Part shown: in pieces, positions 22,647 through 33,731 of the stretch
Layout: each line of letters begins with the position of its first letter
Position numbering within the stretch: the first letter of the stretch is position 1
DNA from: Paraconiothyrium sp. Pb-2020
Taxonomy: Eukaryota; Ascomycota; Dothideomycetes; Pleosporales; Didymosphaeriaceae
Assembly (NCBI GenBank): GCA_022419385.1
Contig: JAJUBI010000001.1
Location: forward strand, 5,084,001-5,148,000
Direction of reading: 5' to 3'
DNA: 64,000 nt
Program-made: the position numbers and the translations under genes
The notes under the pieces: model-generated
Seen by the model: only the letters and a program-made list of their open reading frames with translations
The model's database searches: none
Told to the model about the DNA's origin: nothing

Positions 22647-24443
22647 CTAAAGCTCCCAACCCTTCGCCCTTATGATCCCATCTGCAATTTTCCCAGCAAT
22701 AGCATAAATGCTCGCGCTTAGGTGCCCACTGATTTGAGTTGGAAAGACACTTGCGTCGACGATCCGCACATTGTTCGCACCATACAACTTTCCTTCACTA
22801 TCGACCACACCCCCCAGCTCTTTACTCCTCATGGCCGCCGTGCTCACCGGATGCGAATTCGATCCGAATGCACCGGCAATCCATTTGTACCACGAAGGAT
22901 CTCTCAAGCCCGCATTAGTAGGAACCGCATCCGTACCTGGCAGGACTTCAGCAGTGACATACTTGGAGAGTGGCGCCGTAGAGAAATATTCACGGATCTT
23001 CAGGGCGGCCGCCGTCTGAACGATGGTATCTATCGGCAGCTGCAGGAAGTTCGGGTCGATGCTTGGTGCACGTAGTGGCGATGTAGAAGTTATATGGGCG
23101 GAGCCACGAGAGAAGGGTAGGAGCGCCCAGAATGCGACTGTGATTGCGTTGCCGTTGGGGAACCATGCGACTTCTACGAGAGGTACCATGCTATCAGACG
23201 ACCATGCTAGATCGATTTGTAGTCCAATCAACTTCTCTTCTCTCTCGATTGTGCTCTCATTGGGTGGCAGGTCTGCGATGATTTTGCGCGCATAGTCGCT
23301 TCTGTTCGCTTGTAGCTCGGCAATTATGTCGGGCAATTCTGTACCAAAAAGATCGGAAGCTGTGAGGTAGGTGACGAAGCTAGGGTATCCCGTCCAATTT
23401 GTAGTGGAGGTGTAAGATATGGCACTGTTGGGCTGATCTTGTAGGTTGGCGCCGACAGCTGGAAGACTAATCACTGGATCAATACCTAAACCTTGGAGGA
23501 TTGCCGGATTCCCGACGCCGGATAGTTCTAAAAGGGCGGGTGAACGAAGCGAGCCAGCGGCGAGAATTACCTCCTTCGCGGCATACAGGCTGTCGGTGGC
23601 ATTGCTCGAAGTGAGTATCTCGACCGCTTCAGCGACAGCTTTCCTGGATCTGGATTTTTCGGCCCAGATCATCCGGGTCGCTGTGGTGTTGAGAAACACT
23701 TTAAGATTCGTGCGCTGTTCTGCGACGGGGTAGTAAAACGCATTGGCGGCATCCTCACGTGTATTCGTCGTTGAGTTTTGTGTAAATGGCCACATTGAGA
23801 AGCCACTCATCCTTCCACCATTGGCATCCTTGTTCCATTGGATTCCTATACTCTCACTCGTTTCCCTAAGAATGTCAAACATCCCTTGTTTTGTGAAGTA
23901 TTTGTTCCAGCCCACTGCAAGCTCTCCATCGTAATTATGGACCCCTTGGTCAAAAGTAGCCCCATTCCCCGCATTATCCAGACTTGGGGGCTGAAAGTGC
24001 TCCTGCGATCGATAGTACTCAAATACATTCTCCCAATCCCACCCGTCGTTGCCAAATGCTTCCCATTGGTCGATCTGCTCTTTCTCTGCGCGCAGATAGG
24101 TCATTCCATTGATCAGGGTCGTGCCACCTAGGCCCTTTCCTCCCGAGTAGGTGAGACTCCGATTGAGAGCATACTTCTGCGGTGCGCTAGGGTAACCCCA
24201 GTCAAGTGTAGATCCAACTCCTAGGAAGAAACCTTCTACGTCGGTCACAAGGGGATTGTATCGTTCGTCGGCTCCAGCTTCGATTACAGCGACGCTGACG
24301 CTGGGGTCTGCAGATAGCCGGTTCGCAAGTACGAGGCCGGCCGGACCTGCGCCAACGATCACATAGTCGAATGTCTGTTTCGACGTTGCCGATGCTTGGG
24401 CCACGGAAGCAGTGCCGAGAACAATAGCGACGAGGGGAAGCAT
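22647..24443 (-). CDS. Secreted GMC-family FAD oxidoreductase (glucose/aryl-alcohol oxidase-like)
   Basis: A single exon encodes 598 residues. The N-terminus (MLPLVAIVLGTASVAQA) is a signal peptide; an in-frame ATG 27 nt upstream is possible but less typical. The FAD-binding GAGPAG is at 31-36 with Glu55 at the end of beta 2. GMC signature regions follow: GGKGLGGTTLINGMTYLRA and AAGSLRSPALLELSGVGN. The catalytic pair is His531 (SNSHPVSTAAM) and His574 (QISGHLSASIYAIAGKIADG). Many N-glycosylation sites fit secretion. The family oxidises alcohols or sugars and yields H2O2 when acting as an oxidase. The His/His pair fits glucose oxidase-like enzymes, whereas aryl-alcohol oxidases share the fold. 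The substrate cannot be read from sequence. It is adjacent to the 2OG dioxygenase in the same orientation. Confidence 0.92.
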   Translation of the reverse strand: MLPLVAIVLGTASVAQASATSKQTFDYVIVGAGPAGLVLANRLSADPSVSVAVIEAGADERYNPLVTDVEGFFLGVGSTLDWGYPSAPQKYALNRSLTYSGGKGLGGTTLINGMTYLRAEKEQIDQWEAFGNDGWDWENVFEYYRSQEHFQPPSLDNAGNGATFDQGVHNYDGELAVGWNKYFTKQGMFDILRETSESIGIQWNKDANGGRMSGFSMWPFTQNSTTNTREDAANAFYYPVAEQRTNLKVFLNTTATRMIWAEKSRSRKAVAEAVEILTSSNATDSLYAAKEVILAAGSLRSPALLELSGVGNPAILQGLGIDPVISLPAVGANLQDQPNSAISYTSTTNWTGYPSFVTYLTASDLFGTELPDIIAELQANRSDYARKIIADLPPNESTIEREEKLIGLQIDLAWSSDSMVPLVEVAWFPNGNAITVAFWALLPFSRGSAHITSTSPLRAPSIDPNFLQLPIDTIVQTAAALKIREYFSTAPLSKYVTAEVLPGTDAVPTNAGLRDPSWYKWIAGAFGSNSHPVSTAAMRSKELGGVVDSEGKLYGANNVRIVDASVFPTQISGHLSASIYAIAGKIADGIIRAKGWEL

Positions 24444-25495
24444 GTCGACGCGAGGTGCAGGAGCACACAAATACGAGGGATACTGACGCTGTTATAGACG
24501 GCCTGACAAGGAGATCGTTCTTCTCTTCAATGGCATCGTCGCGTTTACTAGGCTCCTTTTGGAAGGTGTTGTGCAGCCTAGGAACGCCTGATGTACAACA
24601 CTCGACTCTAGAAATTTAGTCATTACGTGATGACCCTGCAACCCTAAAGCAGATTAAGGGTGGGACGCTGATGTAGGAGAGTCTTCGACCCGGAGGAGAA
24701 TGCGGGGTTTGCGGGGAAACTCGCCGCGTAGGCCATTTGAGGAACGACACTCCGAGCATGTACTATATTGAAGCATGAAGATTTCGACTACAGTCTCTGA
24801 ACTTAGAACCTTCGCAATCCTCGTCTTTATGAGAATGGTGTCTATGGAAGGTTTCTTTCACCGTCCCACCGGACATAGCATAGGCGGCGGCGCACGCGTA
24901 GATCGGTATAGTTTAGTCGCGATGGCGCAATTGATTAGTTAACGTTAAGTGGAATTGTCTGCTTCGGTTGGCATCCCCTGCGGAACAGTACCTTTGTAAT
25001 GTGAAGATGGTGTCGAGGGTACCGCAGGAGTTAGCGAGAAAGATTTGGCGTTTAGGTATAGTCTGGAGATATATGTTCCTATGTGCGAGTATCGATCTTT
25101 GTAACATCAAGAATGAGTTGGGGTTTGATTGCTCGCTATGATTGTGTTGCCAATTCCTCGTGAACACGGTGCTTCACCTACATACATGCATTTCATCATT
25201 CCCTATACATACCCCTCAAGCAGGCCCGCCATCATCTCCTAGCGTTCGTCAACAAGAGATCAATCGTGCGTCCGTCCGGCCTGTCTCTAGATGCGCGCAA
25301 CAAACACAAACGAAAGCAGCCCACTGCGCCAACATGATCGAGAAACACAACAGAGTGATATGAATCATGTGAGGCCCCCGGAAAAGAGAGGAGATGGCAG
25401 GTGAAAGCTCCGTACCCATGCATAAACCGAAATCGACAAACATGAATCCCCAATGCCTCCGACGCCGAAGATGAATGCTGTGGACGCTCGATCAA
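24444..25495. other. Intergenic between GMC oxidoreductase and Gid7 genes
   Basis: GMC promoter on one side, Gid7 3' UTR on the other. I see no gene, tRNA or repeat in between. Confidence 0.45.
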
Positions 25496-27473
25496 TCATC
25501 GTGGTCTCCATATCCTGACTCTCCCGTCGTCACCCGCACTCGCAAAACACCTCGGATCCGAAGGGTGCCATGCGACGGCATTTACGCATCCCTCGTGCGC
25601 GTCCAGCGCCTCGACCAGTAATCCGTTTGGATTGTTCCTCCAGATGTACACTCTGCCATCTACGATATTGTTAGCTCGTCCGCCAGCTCTCGGGGCTTTT
25701 CCGACATCGGGGGACGTACCTTCACTGCCGCTGACCACGAAGTTCTCGTCTGCACCACCGAAGCTGCTCCTGATGATGAAGTTTTCTTGTACCTGGCCCT
25801 CGAACCCCTGTACCTCCCGCCCAGTGTCGATCTCTATGAGGCGGATTTTGTTCTTGTTCATAGAAACGAGCATGTGTCTTGAGTCTGAGCTTATCGTAAC
25901 GCTCGTCAATTTAACGTCAGCGAAATGCCATTCGCACAGTTTCTCTCGCGACCGGAAGTCGTATACTTGGATCTTCTTCTCAAGGAGCACAACAAGTCTC
26001 GAACCGTCAATCGAAATAGCAAGATCATTGACTCTGACGCTGTCATTGTGGTGTGGGGCGAAAGCGTGCACAAGGTGACCATCCAAATCCCAAATGCAGC
26101 ATCCGTATTTGGTGTCCTGTGAGCCAATGACGACGTGCGTGCCAGATGGCGCCCAGGCAGCAGTTGTACACGGATAAGTGAAGTCGCTGATTAACCTTAG
26201 GCACGTGCCCGTCTTGACATCCCATATCCGCGCAGAATTCTCCTGTTGCGCACAGCATGTTATAATCTTCGTGTCATCAGGACTCCAAGCTAAATGTGTA
26301 ACTCCAGAGTCATGCTCATCTAATTGATGCAAAAGCTTGTACGTCGTAGCGTCATAGATGACGATCGTCTTGTCTTTGCTTGTCGATGCCAGCTTAGTAC
26401 CATCGTGCGAGTATTTGAGATACCACACTTCGTCGTGATGGCCCTTGAGCTCCAGTACAGGCTTCATGGGGAAGTCGTCGCGTTCGCAGTTGTGGTCAAC
26501 ATACAGCGATGGAGAGTCGGCAGTATTGTGATAGAGACAATTTGATATCCAGCCATCCTTGACTTCGTCGAGAAGACCAGCTAGTCGGTGCTCCGGAATC
26601 ATCACACTAGGTGATATTGATTCTGCTAGGGTTAGTAGTGGTTCACCATGGTGAGGCTGATGCGGCTTACTGGAGAGCTCGGAGAGTAGGAGTGTACGTG
26701 ATTCGCCATCAGCGCCGTCCCAAGCGGCCTGTAGCTTAAGATCCTCCGCGGATGGACACATCATAAGACTGTGCACAATTAGCGAAGTTTACTGTCATCT
26801 GAACGAAAGAAATGTACCTAGAAAGAATATGCAGGCGACCAACGTCCTGATGAAGCGGTGTCAACTCTTGCCGCAACACCATCAGGGCCTTGCCCAGATC
26901 TCTTCTTTCCAGGAGCTCAAGATACTTTTGCTGCTTCAGCCAAAACAGCATCTCATCCCGATTCGCACCATCGGCGAGCGGCAGCCCTTCGGCGCGGTGC
27001 GATTGTGCTATTGACCGTGACTTCGCCCATGACTTGCCATATCCTGCTGAATGGTCAAGGTGGATGCCTCCACCATTATCATATGAATTTGTGCCAAATA
27101 ATAGTTCTTCTGCCTCGGCCCAATCTCCGTTGAGAACAGCAGTACGGAATGCCGCTACCGTGGGGCCTTCCAAGGTATAACCACTCTCTTTCACCAAAGC
27201 TCCAGCAGCGTCGCTGTATCCCAGGTCTGACAGGCTTTGTATGAGTATCCGCGTGACCTCTTCCCTGTCGTGTCCAAAAAAGGACGGCGACAGGGCCTTC
27301 ACACTGGCTACCGAGCTTCCATTTGTATAGGAGCCGTTGCTCTCGGGCTTGTGGGGGTCTCCGTTGGCGATCTTGCCCAGGGTCGACCTGAGCCCAGGCG
27401 AGCGCGTGGAGCCGTTGGTGTAGCTCTGGGTGGGAGAGTGGGACCGTTTTGAAGCATCGCTGTCAAGGCGCAT
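25496..27473 (-). CDS. Gid7/WDR26-type LisH-CTLH-WD40 subunit of the GID/CTLH ubiquitin ligase
   Basis: Best model (minus): 27473-26818, 26768-26671, 26625-25720, 25659-25496, giving 607 residues. LisH is at about 69-97 (DREEVTRILIQSLSDLGYSD), then CTLH (AAFRTAVLNGDWAEAEELLF), RLHILSSLMMCPS across the first junction, SISPSVMIPEHRLA, and about seven WD40 repeats from ELKGHHDEVWYLKYSHDG to GDDGRVRIWRPR. The order matches yeast Gid7 and human WDR26, which organise the GID/CTLH E3 that degrades gluconeogenic enzymes. Introns 2 (26626-26670, 45 nt) and 3 (25660-25719, 60 nt) are multiples of three without stops; they are called because removal restores conserved sequence (SGSEDGRVYIW). The acceptor of intron 2 could also be 3 nt further on. 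The frame upstream of 27473 stays open into basic sequence, so the N-terminus may be longer. Confidence 0.9.
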
Positions 27474-29018
27474 GGTCCCGTCTGTTCTGCGCCTGCGTTT
27501 CTTGATGGGACGTGAGGGCCGACCTCGCTCGATAGGAGGGTCGGAGGTCTCCGAGAGGTCGTCGCTCTCTTCGGAGCTGCGTCTGCGCTTGGGTACAAGC
27601 GGGCGTGTGGATGCAGTTGTGGTGGCAGCGACCGGGTCGTTTTCAGCGCTGGGTGGGCGGTGGTCGTGGGGATGATGGGCAGAGAGTTCTGGGGAAGGAG
27701 GAGCTGGGGAGTTCGGGATGGTTGGGCGGTCGGAGGCGTTTGGGGAAGGGACGTTTGGGGCGGTTCCGTCTGCCAGGACGAACGCTGGGGAGAGTTACCC
27801 GCAATGATGCGAGTACACGTTCAGAGAGGCGGCGGTGCCCTCAGATGGCGCGCTGTCGGGACGTAGGAGGACTCATAGGAAGCTCAAGGGCTGTCAAGCT
27901 CACGCCGTACGGAGGGAGTCGCGAGCCGGCTTGTGGAAGTAGCGGGTGGTGGCGGGCAGAGCTCCGTGGTGGTGAGCACTTGACGATGCCACCAACGGAC
28001 GTGATGAGGCGAGCTGTCAGCCAAGCGGATGCCTGAATGGCGGGCCGGGCGGCGTGTCTACCCTCCGGGAGCGATGTATACCCGTGGGAGCAGTATGCGT
28101 GGTAGCGGGCGGCAAGTGGTGCAAGGTGTAGCTGCGAGTGTGGGTGTCGGACAGCTTGAGGTGCTCACAGGCACAAGCGGCGGCGGGCTGCACAGATGCG
28201 AGATGCTACGCTACCATTAACCCTGTTCCGGTCCTCCTAGCCGGCGCTTCACATACCAATCTACAAGATGCACAGCACAGCGGGCGATGGCCCGTGGACC
28301 CAGAGGTACGAGCTACGGCAGTCAGCTACAGTCAACGAAGTACATGGTGCCAGATGCTCAGGCGCGCTGCTCGAGGTACAAGACATGGGCGGCTGGAGCT
28401 CGGTCTGACCCTTGTCACGCGGGAGCTTCCTCTTGCAATCGCCGCGATAAGAAACACACTAACTAACCCACACATTGCCCCGCCCCAGCCGCTGCGAACA
28501 CAGCATTGTGTGCTTTCTTGCTTTTGCATTGTGAAGACCGCTTGCTTGTTCGTGGGACCAGCCAACCAGGAACGTCTTGCACACGTCACTTGAAACAGGC
28601 CGAAGCTTGGAAGCGCTGTCGTTTGCCCGGTCCAACCAACGCCATGATAGCCGGTCTAACTTCAGATGAAAGGTGGTAGCTAGTACCCTTGCGGGATGGA
28701 TAAACTTGCTTGGGCTTTGACGAGATTGTCTGGATCCGACAGAGCTAGCTTTGAGCTTTGAGTGACTCGCTGATATAGCAAAGACCTGAGGACCCAAATA
28801 GCTCCGGCGGCACGTGGGTGGACAAAGGAATGTACGTGCAATTCAGGGATGTGACATTTGCTCATTGACTCAGGAACCCTTTCGCGTCTATTAACCTCCG
28901 TTTCGTCGTTACCCCATCTAAAACCTCATCGTAGCATTGTTGCCTGCGTCGGCTTCGTGTTGCCTGCATGCATCAGCCATACTCTGTAGACTCTGTCAAA
29001 CATATTGTGGGCCAGCAC
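27474..29018. other. Intergenic: Gid7 upstream region and GH1 3' side
   Basis: On the minus strand the Gid7 frame stays open to about 27800 and reads as basic, Ser/Pro-rich coding-like sequence (PLVPKRRRRSSEESDDLSET). This may be part of a longer first exon. From 28000 to 29000 I see nothing recognisable. Confidence 0.45.
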
Positions 29019-31026
29019 TTACTTGAACCAGTTGAGGAACTGGAACATAGATGCCTTGGGTGTTCGCTCCAAGCTCGTGTAATTGACGTACTGCAGCCCA
29101 AACCTCACTTGGCTGCCCTGTCCCCACTCGAAGTTGTCGAAAATAGCCCATCCCCAAGCACCCGTTACATTCACCTGAGCTTCATCAGCACACTCTGACA
29201 GGAAATGGGCGGACATCGGCCAACCTTATCCTCATGAATACATAACAAAATCTGGTCCAGGTAATGCTGGAAGTAATCCGCCCTCCTCAGATCCCAAAGT
29301 GCCGGGGCAAGAGTGGTCCACTGTCCCTCAAAGGGCTCGCTGAAGCCGAACTCGGTGACCACAATGTCAGGAATGGAGGGGAAAAGCTTAGTGGTGATGT
29401 GCTTGAGGTATTTGCGGATTCCCGATGGTGCTGAGTATAGCCAATTCATTGTTGGGTCTGCGGCTGGGCCCAGCGGGAAGCCGATGGGGGAGATAGAATC
29501 AGAGCCTGCACACTCGGGGAAGCCTGGGTGAGAACGGTTTGACGCGCAGGCCTCCACACCGCCGTTGATTTCGTAGGCCATGAAGGAGGAATACGCGTCG
29601 ATGGCGAAGAAGTCGCAAGATCCCTTGATAAGATCCTTCTCGTCTTGTGAAAGCTCAGGAAGCAAATCACCCAGCGTATCCCTCAGCGTCTTCGGGTAAT
29701 CACCATCCGTCCAAGGACCGCCGAACCACCCGATCGAGAAGTCGTAGTTGCGTTGGGCTGCCTCCTCATCTCCAGAGCTAGTGCTGTTCGCTTCAAAATA
29801 GTTTCCAGAATTCTTGAAAGTAATGCGTCCGCGGCCTTTGAACTCGTTGTGATACCATTTCGCCACCTTGGCGTGAGCGAGGAGCGTATAGTGCCCACAT
29901 AGGAAACGAGCCTTGTCGCCCCCGGTGATTCCGTTGGGTGCAGGATAGTACTCGCCGGCGGGGTAGTATGAGTATTGCCAATTACAGTACTGCGGCTCGT
30001 TGATTGTGAACCACTCGTCCACATACGCGTCGTAGCGGGAGATGACAAATTTGGCGTAGTTGAAGAAATGGTCAACGATGCGACGATCTGTCCAGCCTCC
30101 GTATTCCGCGAAAAGTGCAAGCGGAGTGTCCCAATGGAAGAGCGTCACTGCGGGACGTATGCCGGTGGCTACAAACTCGGTAATGACATCGTCGTAGTGT
30201 TTCACCGCAGCTCCATTGACTGGCCCGTGGCCGAAGGGAAAAAATCGCGGCCAGGAGAAGCTAGGACTGAATGCTATGAAAGTTTCAGCTGATAGCTTCA
30301 AATGTACGCAACCAGTTCTCCGAGTGCAATGAAAGCATACCAGGCATGCCCAAACCCTTCAATCTCGCCAAGTCCTGTTTGTACAGCCAGTAATGGCTAG
30401 CAACAACATCTCCCGTGGAATTGTCTAAAACCTGATTGGGCACCCTATGGGCCAGGAGCTGAAGGTATGATATTAGTATATATCTCAAGTGCCCAGCTTC
30501 ACGTCAAACGTTCAAGCGTTCTCCTTGTGAATCTTGTTGGTCTTGTTGGTCCCAGATGTAAAAGAGTCATGTAAGCACTCACATCCCAGATACTCGGTCC
30601 TTTGCCCTCGTCTTTCGCCGCACCCTCAATTTGGTACGAGCTGCTACTGACACCCCACTTGAATCCCTTTGGCAGCTTCAAATGCTTGAGCTCCGGGTAA
30701 TTCGACCCAACAAGGGCGTGGAAACGGCTGGCATCAGGTTGTGGGTACGCAGTCGGCTCTGGAGTCGGTTCGACCGTGGTAGTCACCAGGCCCGTCGCAA
30801 TAGGTCCGACTAGATTCCAAAGCTCATTCAGCGCATTCTCAGAGAATTCCGTGCGATTGTATGCGGTCGGCTGTGCAGAAGCATTGAAGCTTGCAGTGCG
30901 GTATCCGGAAGGTAGCTTGAATGTGGGAGACGAGCCATTAGAGGATTGAGCAGAGGCCAGAGAAATAAACAAGCAAATTATAGACAGAAGAGAGATAGTT
31001 CCAACCATATTTCTAGCTTGCGCCAT
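29019..31026 (-). CDS. Secreted GH1 beta-glucosidase
   Basis: Four exons (31026-30583, 30458-30341, 30273-29225, 29174-29019, minus) give 588 residues, all in phase. The N-terminus holds a hydrophobic signal (MVGTISLLSIICLFISLASA; start at 31026 or 31008). A 95-residue Ser/Pro-rich region precedes the barrel, which opens with LPKGFKWGVSSSSYQIEGAA. The acid/base Glu280 is in FTINEPQY and the nucleophile Glu495 in VVTEFGFSEP. The TEFGF form replaces the usual TENG, as in other secreted fungal GH1 proteins I recall. The barrel closes with VNVTGAWGWAIFDNFEWGQG and LERTPKASMFQFLNWFK. Family activity is hydrolysis of beta-glucosides such as cellobiose or plant glycosides. The stop TAAGTG overlaps a donor-like GTAAGT, so a further short exon cannot be excluded. 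Confidence 0.9.
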
Positions 31027-31911
31027 CGATGGGGGAGGGTGCGACTGCGCAATGGGTTATGACAAGTACGGAAGAGGATGTACTTATGAGCCCAAGGTAG
31101 CTCCGAATGTATGGTAGCTCCAGCCACCAAGGACCGTTGCTGAGCCGCCATCGCACGCCTGCATGAGTTCATATGATCCTGGTTTTGTGCACTTGGGCAT
31201 GCATCCAAGCAGCGTCAATCCCTCCTCTGATGCTGTGGAGCAGAGATCGCGGCTCGGGAGTATGCAAAGTGTAGGTTGAACCGGGGTCGCCATAGGCCTA
31301 CAGAGGCGGACTAGGTTGATCTTCTACTCCGTACTTAGCGGGAGAGTGGACTCACGTCATGTCGAGGAGTTTTAAGCATTGAAGATGAGGACGTAGACTA
31401 CATGTTAAGAACGCGGCAATTGACTCCGTGTTGGAACTGGTTAGCATGAGGCAGGGAGTGATCTAATTGGTGGAAGGCAGTATTCTGGAAGCTTTCAGTA
31501 GCAGTGGGGTACTTGCACTAGAAGCTTGGGTCCGCATGAGCGGACCTATTTCCGAGGTACTGGAAGGTACAATGTGATCGAAAAAAGCGATCATGAGGAG
31601 AGCAAAGTATGGAGATCGGAAATAGACATCACCTGACTACAATACAATTGACTTCATTCTAGTAGCCGTCGTCGTCGTCCATCGTTCAAGCTACAATCAT
31701 TACGGTATATGGTTTGCTTCTGGAAAGGAATTGTGTTGATATGCGATTAGATCGTAAAATGCATTCGTGGTCACCGCAGAGCTACTGATTTTGCACCGAA
31801 AGTGTATATTCGAGAGGCCACAAGTCTAACACTCATCGATCTAGGATAGAGAGCTCATCAGCGCAAACAACTCGTATTTCTTTACTTCAGATCTGCGTAG
31901 CGCCATCAAGT
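31027..31911. other. Intergenic: GH1 promoter, Vps75 3' side
   Basis: A 69-codon open frame on the minus strand (31293-31084) lies in the GH1 leader or promoter and has several cysteines, but resembles nothing I know. No other feature is seen. Confidence 0.4.
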
Positions 31912-33005
31912 CTATGCCTTTCGTTGCTTCTTAGTCGGTGGCGAGCTAGTCCGGCCCTTGCCTACCAGGCCACGGATATCGATCTCATCGCCAGACTCGT
32001 CTTCGTCTTCATCCATGTCCTCAACATCGATCTCGGAAAGGTCGTCTCCATCCTGTTCATGGGATTGCTCTGATCATCATCAGTATGGAGAGTTCGTTTT
32101 CGAAGGGTTCACATACTGTAGTACTTGATGGCGGATGGCCATAAGTCTTCTGCAATGAGGGTCGCAATCTCGCCGCCCTGAGGGAAGACCTCAGTCTCCT
32201 GGTAGTCGGTCGTGTCATCCTCTTCATCTTCCGGTTCCTCGACCTTTTCGCCGCGCTTGAGCTTCTCCAACCGCTCGGCATCCTCTTTCGCGGCCTGCTC
32301 ACTTTCTTCCGCACTTACCCACCGGTAGTCAGAGACAAATGCAAACCACGCGAAGAAGCTTGGGGAAGCCTCAGTGCTCTCTTCAATCATTGCAACTAGC
32401 TTCTTGTATTCCGGCAGCTCGGACTCCTTCATCTTGTCGCTTGCAGCATTAACCTTCTTCTTCGCCTCGGCAAGCTTGACGGCCGCATCTGTGAGACCTC
32501 CTGTGGGATCCTGACCTTTCTTCCAGTTGATCTTCACTGGCTCAGATACGAGGCCTTCCCAATCCCGCGATTTGCGGAACCAGAATTTCTTCTCTAACAC
32601 TTTGTCCTCGAAGTATTCGTTATCTCCGAATCCAAACTTGAGCGATACACTGCGCGGTGAGCCCTTTGGGTCGTCGATCTCGAAGCGGGTAACCTCCAGA
32701 GTTTCGAAGCATTCGGCGAAGATCTGTGCGTCAGAAGGCAAGATGAAGGAATCGAGCTCTGGTGGAGCCTGCTCGAAGACGAGGGTCCAGAAATGCGGGA
32801 TCTTAGCAATCACTTGTGCGCGCTTCTTCCAGAGAGGCGCGTTCAGCGCATCTGATTTTCGGACTACGACAATTAGTAACAGCGCAAATAGAAGCGCCAT
32901 AGTGAACCTACTAAGTTCTAATTCAACATCCTCAAACTCCGCCTCGAGGACGCTCAGCTCTTCGAAGCGTGCGAGAACCTCTTCTGGGTCAATGTTTTCT
33001 ACCAT
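31912..33005 (-). CDS. Vps75/SET-type nucleosome assembly (NAP-family) histone chaperone
   Basis: Exons 33005-32912, 32863-32117 and 32069-31912 (minus) encode 332 residues. The long dimerisation helix (VLARFEELSVLEAEFEDVELEL) is joined across intron 1 to IRKSDALNAPLWKKRAQVIA. The NAP earmuff domain follows: IPHFWTLVFEQAP, LEVTRFEIDDP, SVSLKFGFGDNEYFEDKVLEK, and FFAWFAFVSD. The last exon encodes a highly acidic tail (EDMDEDEDESGDEIDI) and a basic end (PPTKKQRKA) resembling a nuclear localisation signal. Vps75/SET proteins bind H3-H4 and partner Rtt109-type acetyltransferases in yeast; that role is inferred here. Intron 1 (32864-32911) is 48 nt, in frame and without stops, so its retention would still give an open reading frame. 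Confidence 0.85.
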
Positions 33006-33731
33006 CGTGCCGTTGTGCAGTGGAGTATCTGGCTGATAGATCTATGTATGGCATATTAGGACATGTCACAAATTCAAATGTATCCATTATACGCTCACCT
33101 ATCTAATAGAGAAACAAGCCAAGGAGTAATTATCGTGTTGAATATGTTCGAAGGCGCAATTTCTGCCGTTGAGAACTGGAGTTACCCAACCCAAAAAAAT
33201 GCGGCACCTTGGCCCAAGCTCCTTCTTCGCGCACAGACCCGCGGCGATACCCCACTTCACGCGGAGATAGAAGGACGTTGTTCTACGTCACGAAGCAGTC
33301 CTCGAACAGACTCACTTTCATCATTGCTCGTTCCTAGAAGCGCTTCGACAGCGGTTGCTTGGGTCCCTCGCGGGATGGTAGTGTACTCGCTCCTTTCGAA
33401 AGCTGCTGGGCTGGGCTGGGCAGGCGCGGCGTGACAGCTCAGGTGTCCTGGAATGCCATCGCCGATGCGACTACTGAGGACTTCGTTTACGGTTTATCTG
33501 ACTTTCAGAGTATGATTTCTTCCTTAAACTAAGTGCTCGCCTGCTCTTGCCCGTGACTACTCGGGCTATTAATCAACCTCCCATGGGTGACTCATTGGAA
33601 ATCTTGGAACAACGTCGCTGCCTGCGCCGCCACAAGCACCTCGAGATCAGCTACCTAGGTAGACTTTACGACACCTTGTCAAAAGCTTGGACCGTCACAC
33701 CCTTAAGAGAGTTCTCGAAACATCAACCAGC
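33006..33731. other. Intergenic, divergent promoter region between Vps75-like and NTase-like genes
   Basis: Promoter and leaders of two divergent genes. A frame in phase with the plus-strand gene is open from 33687 but begins with TTG, not ATG. Nothing else is recognised. Confidence 0.45.

Noticed and set aside
31084..31293. 69-codon Cys-containing frame upstream of the GH1 gene
   Set aside because: No signal peptide and no known pattern. It could be a leader ORF, but there is no support beyond its presence.
33687..33731. TTG-started N-terminal extension of the NTase-like protein
   Set aside because: Fungal nuclear genes rarely start at TTG; the ATG at 33732 is the first in frame.
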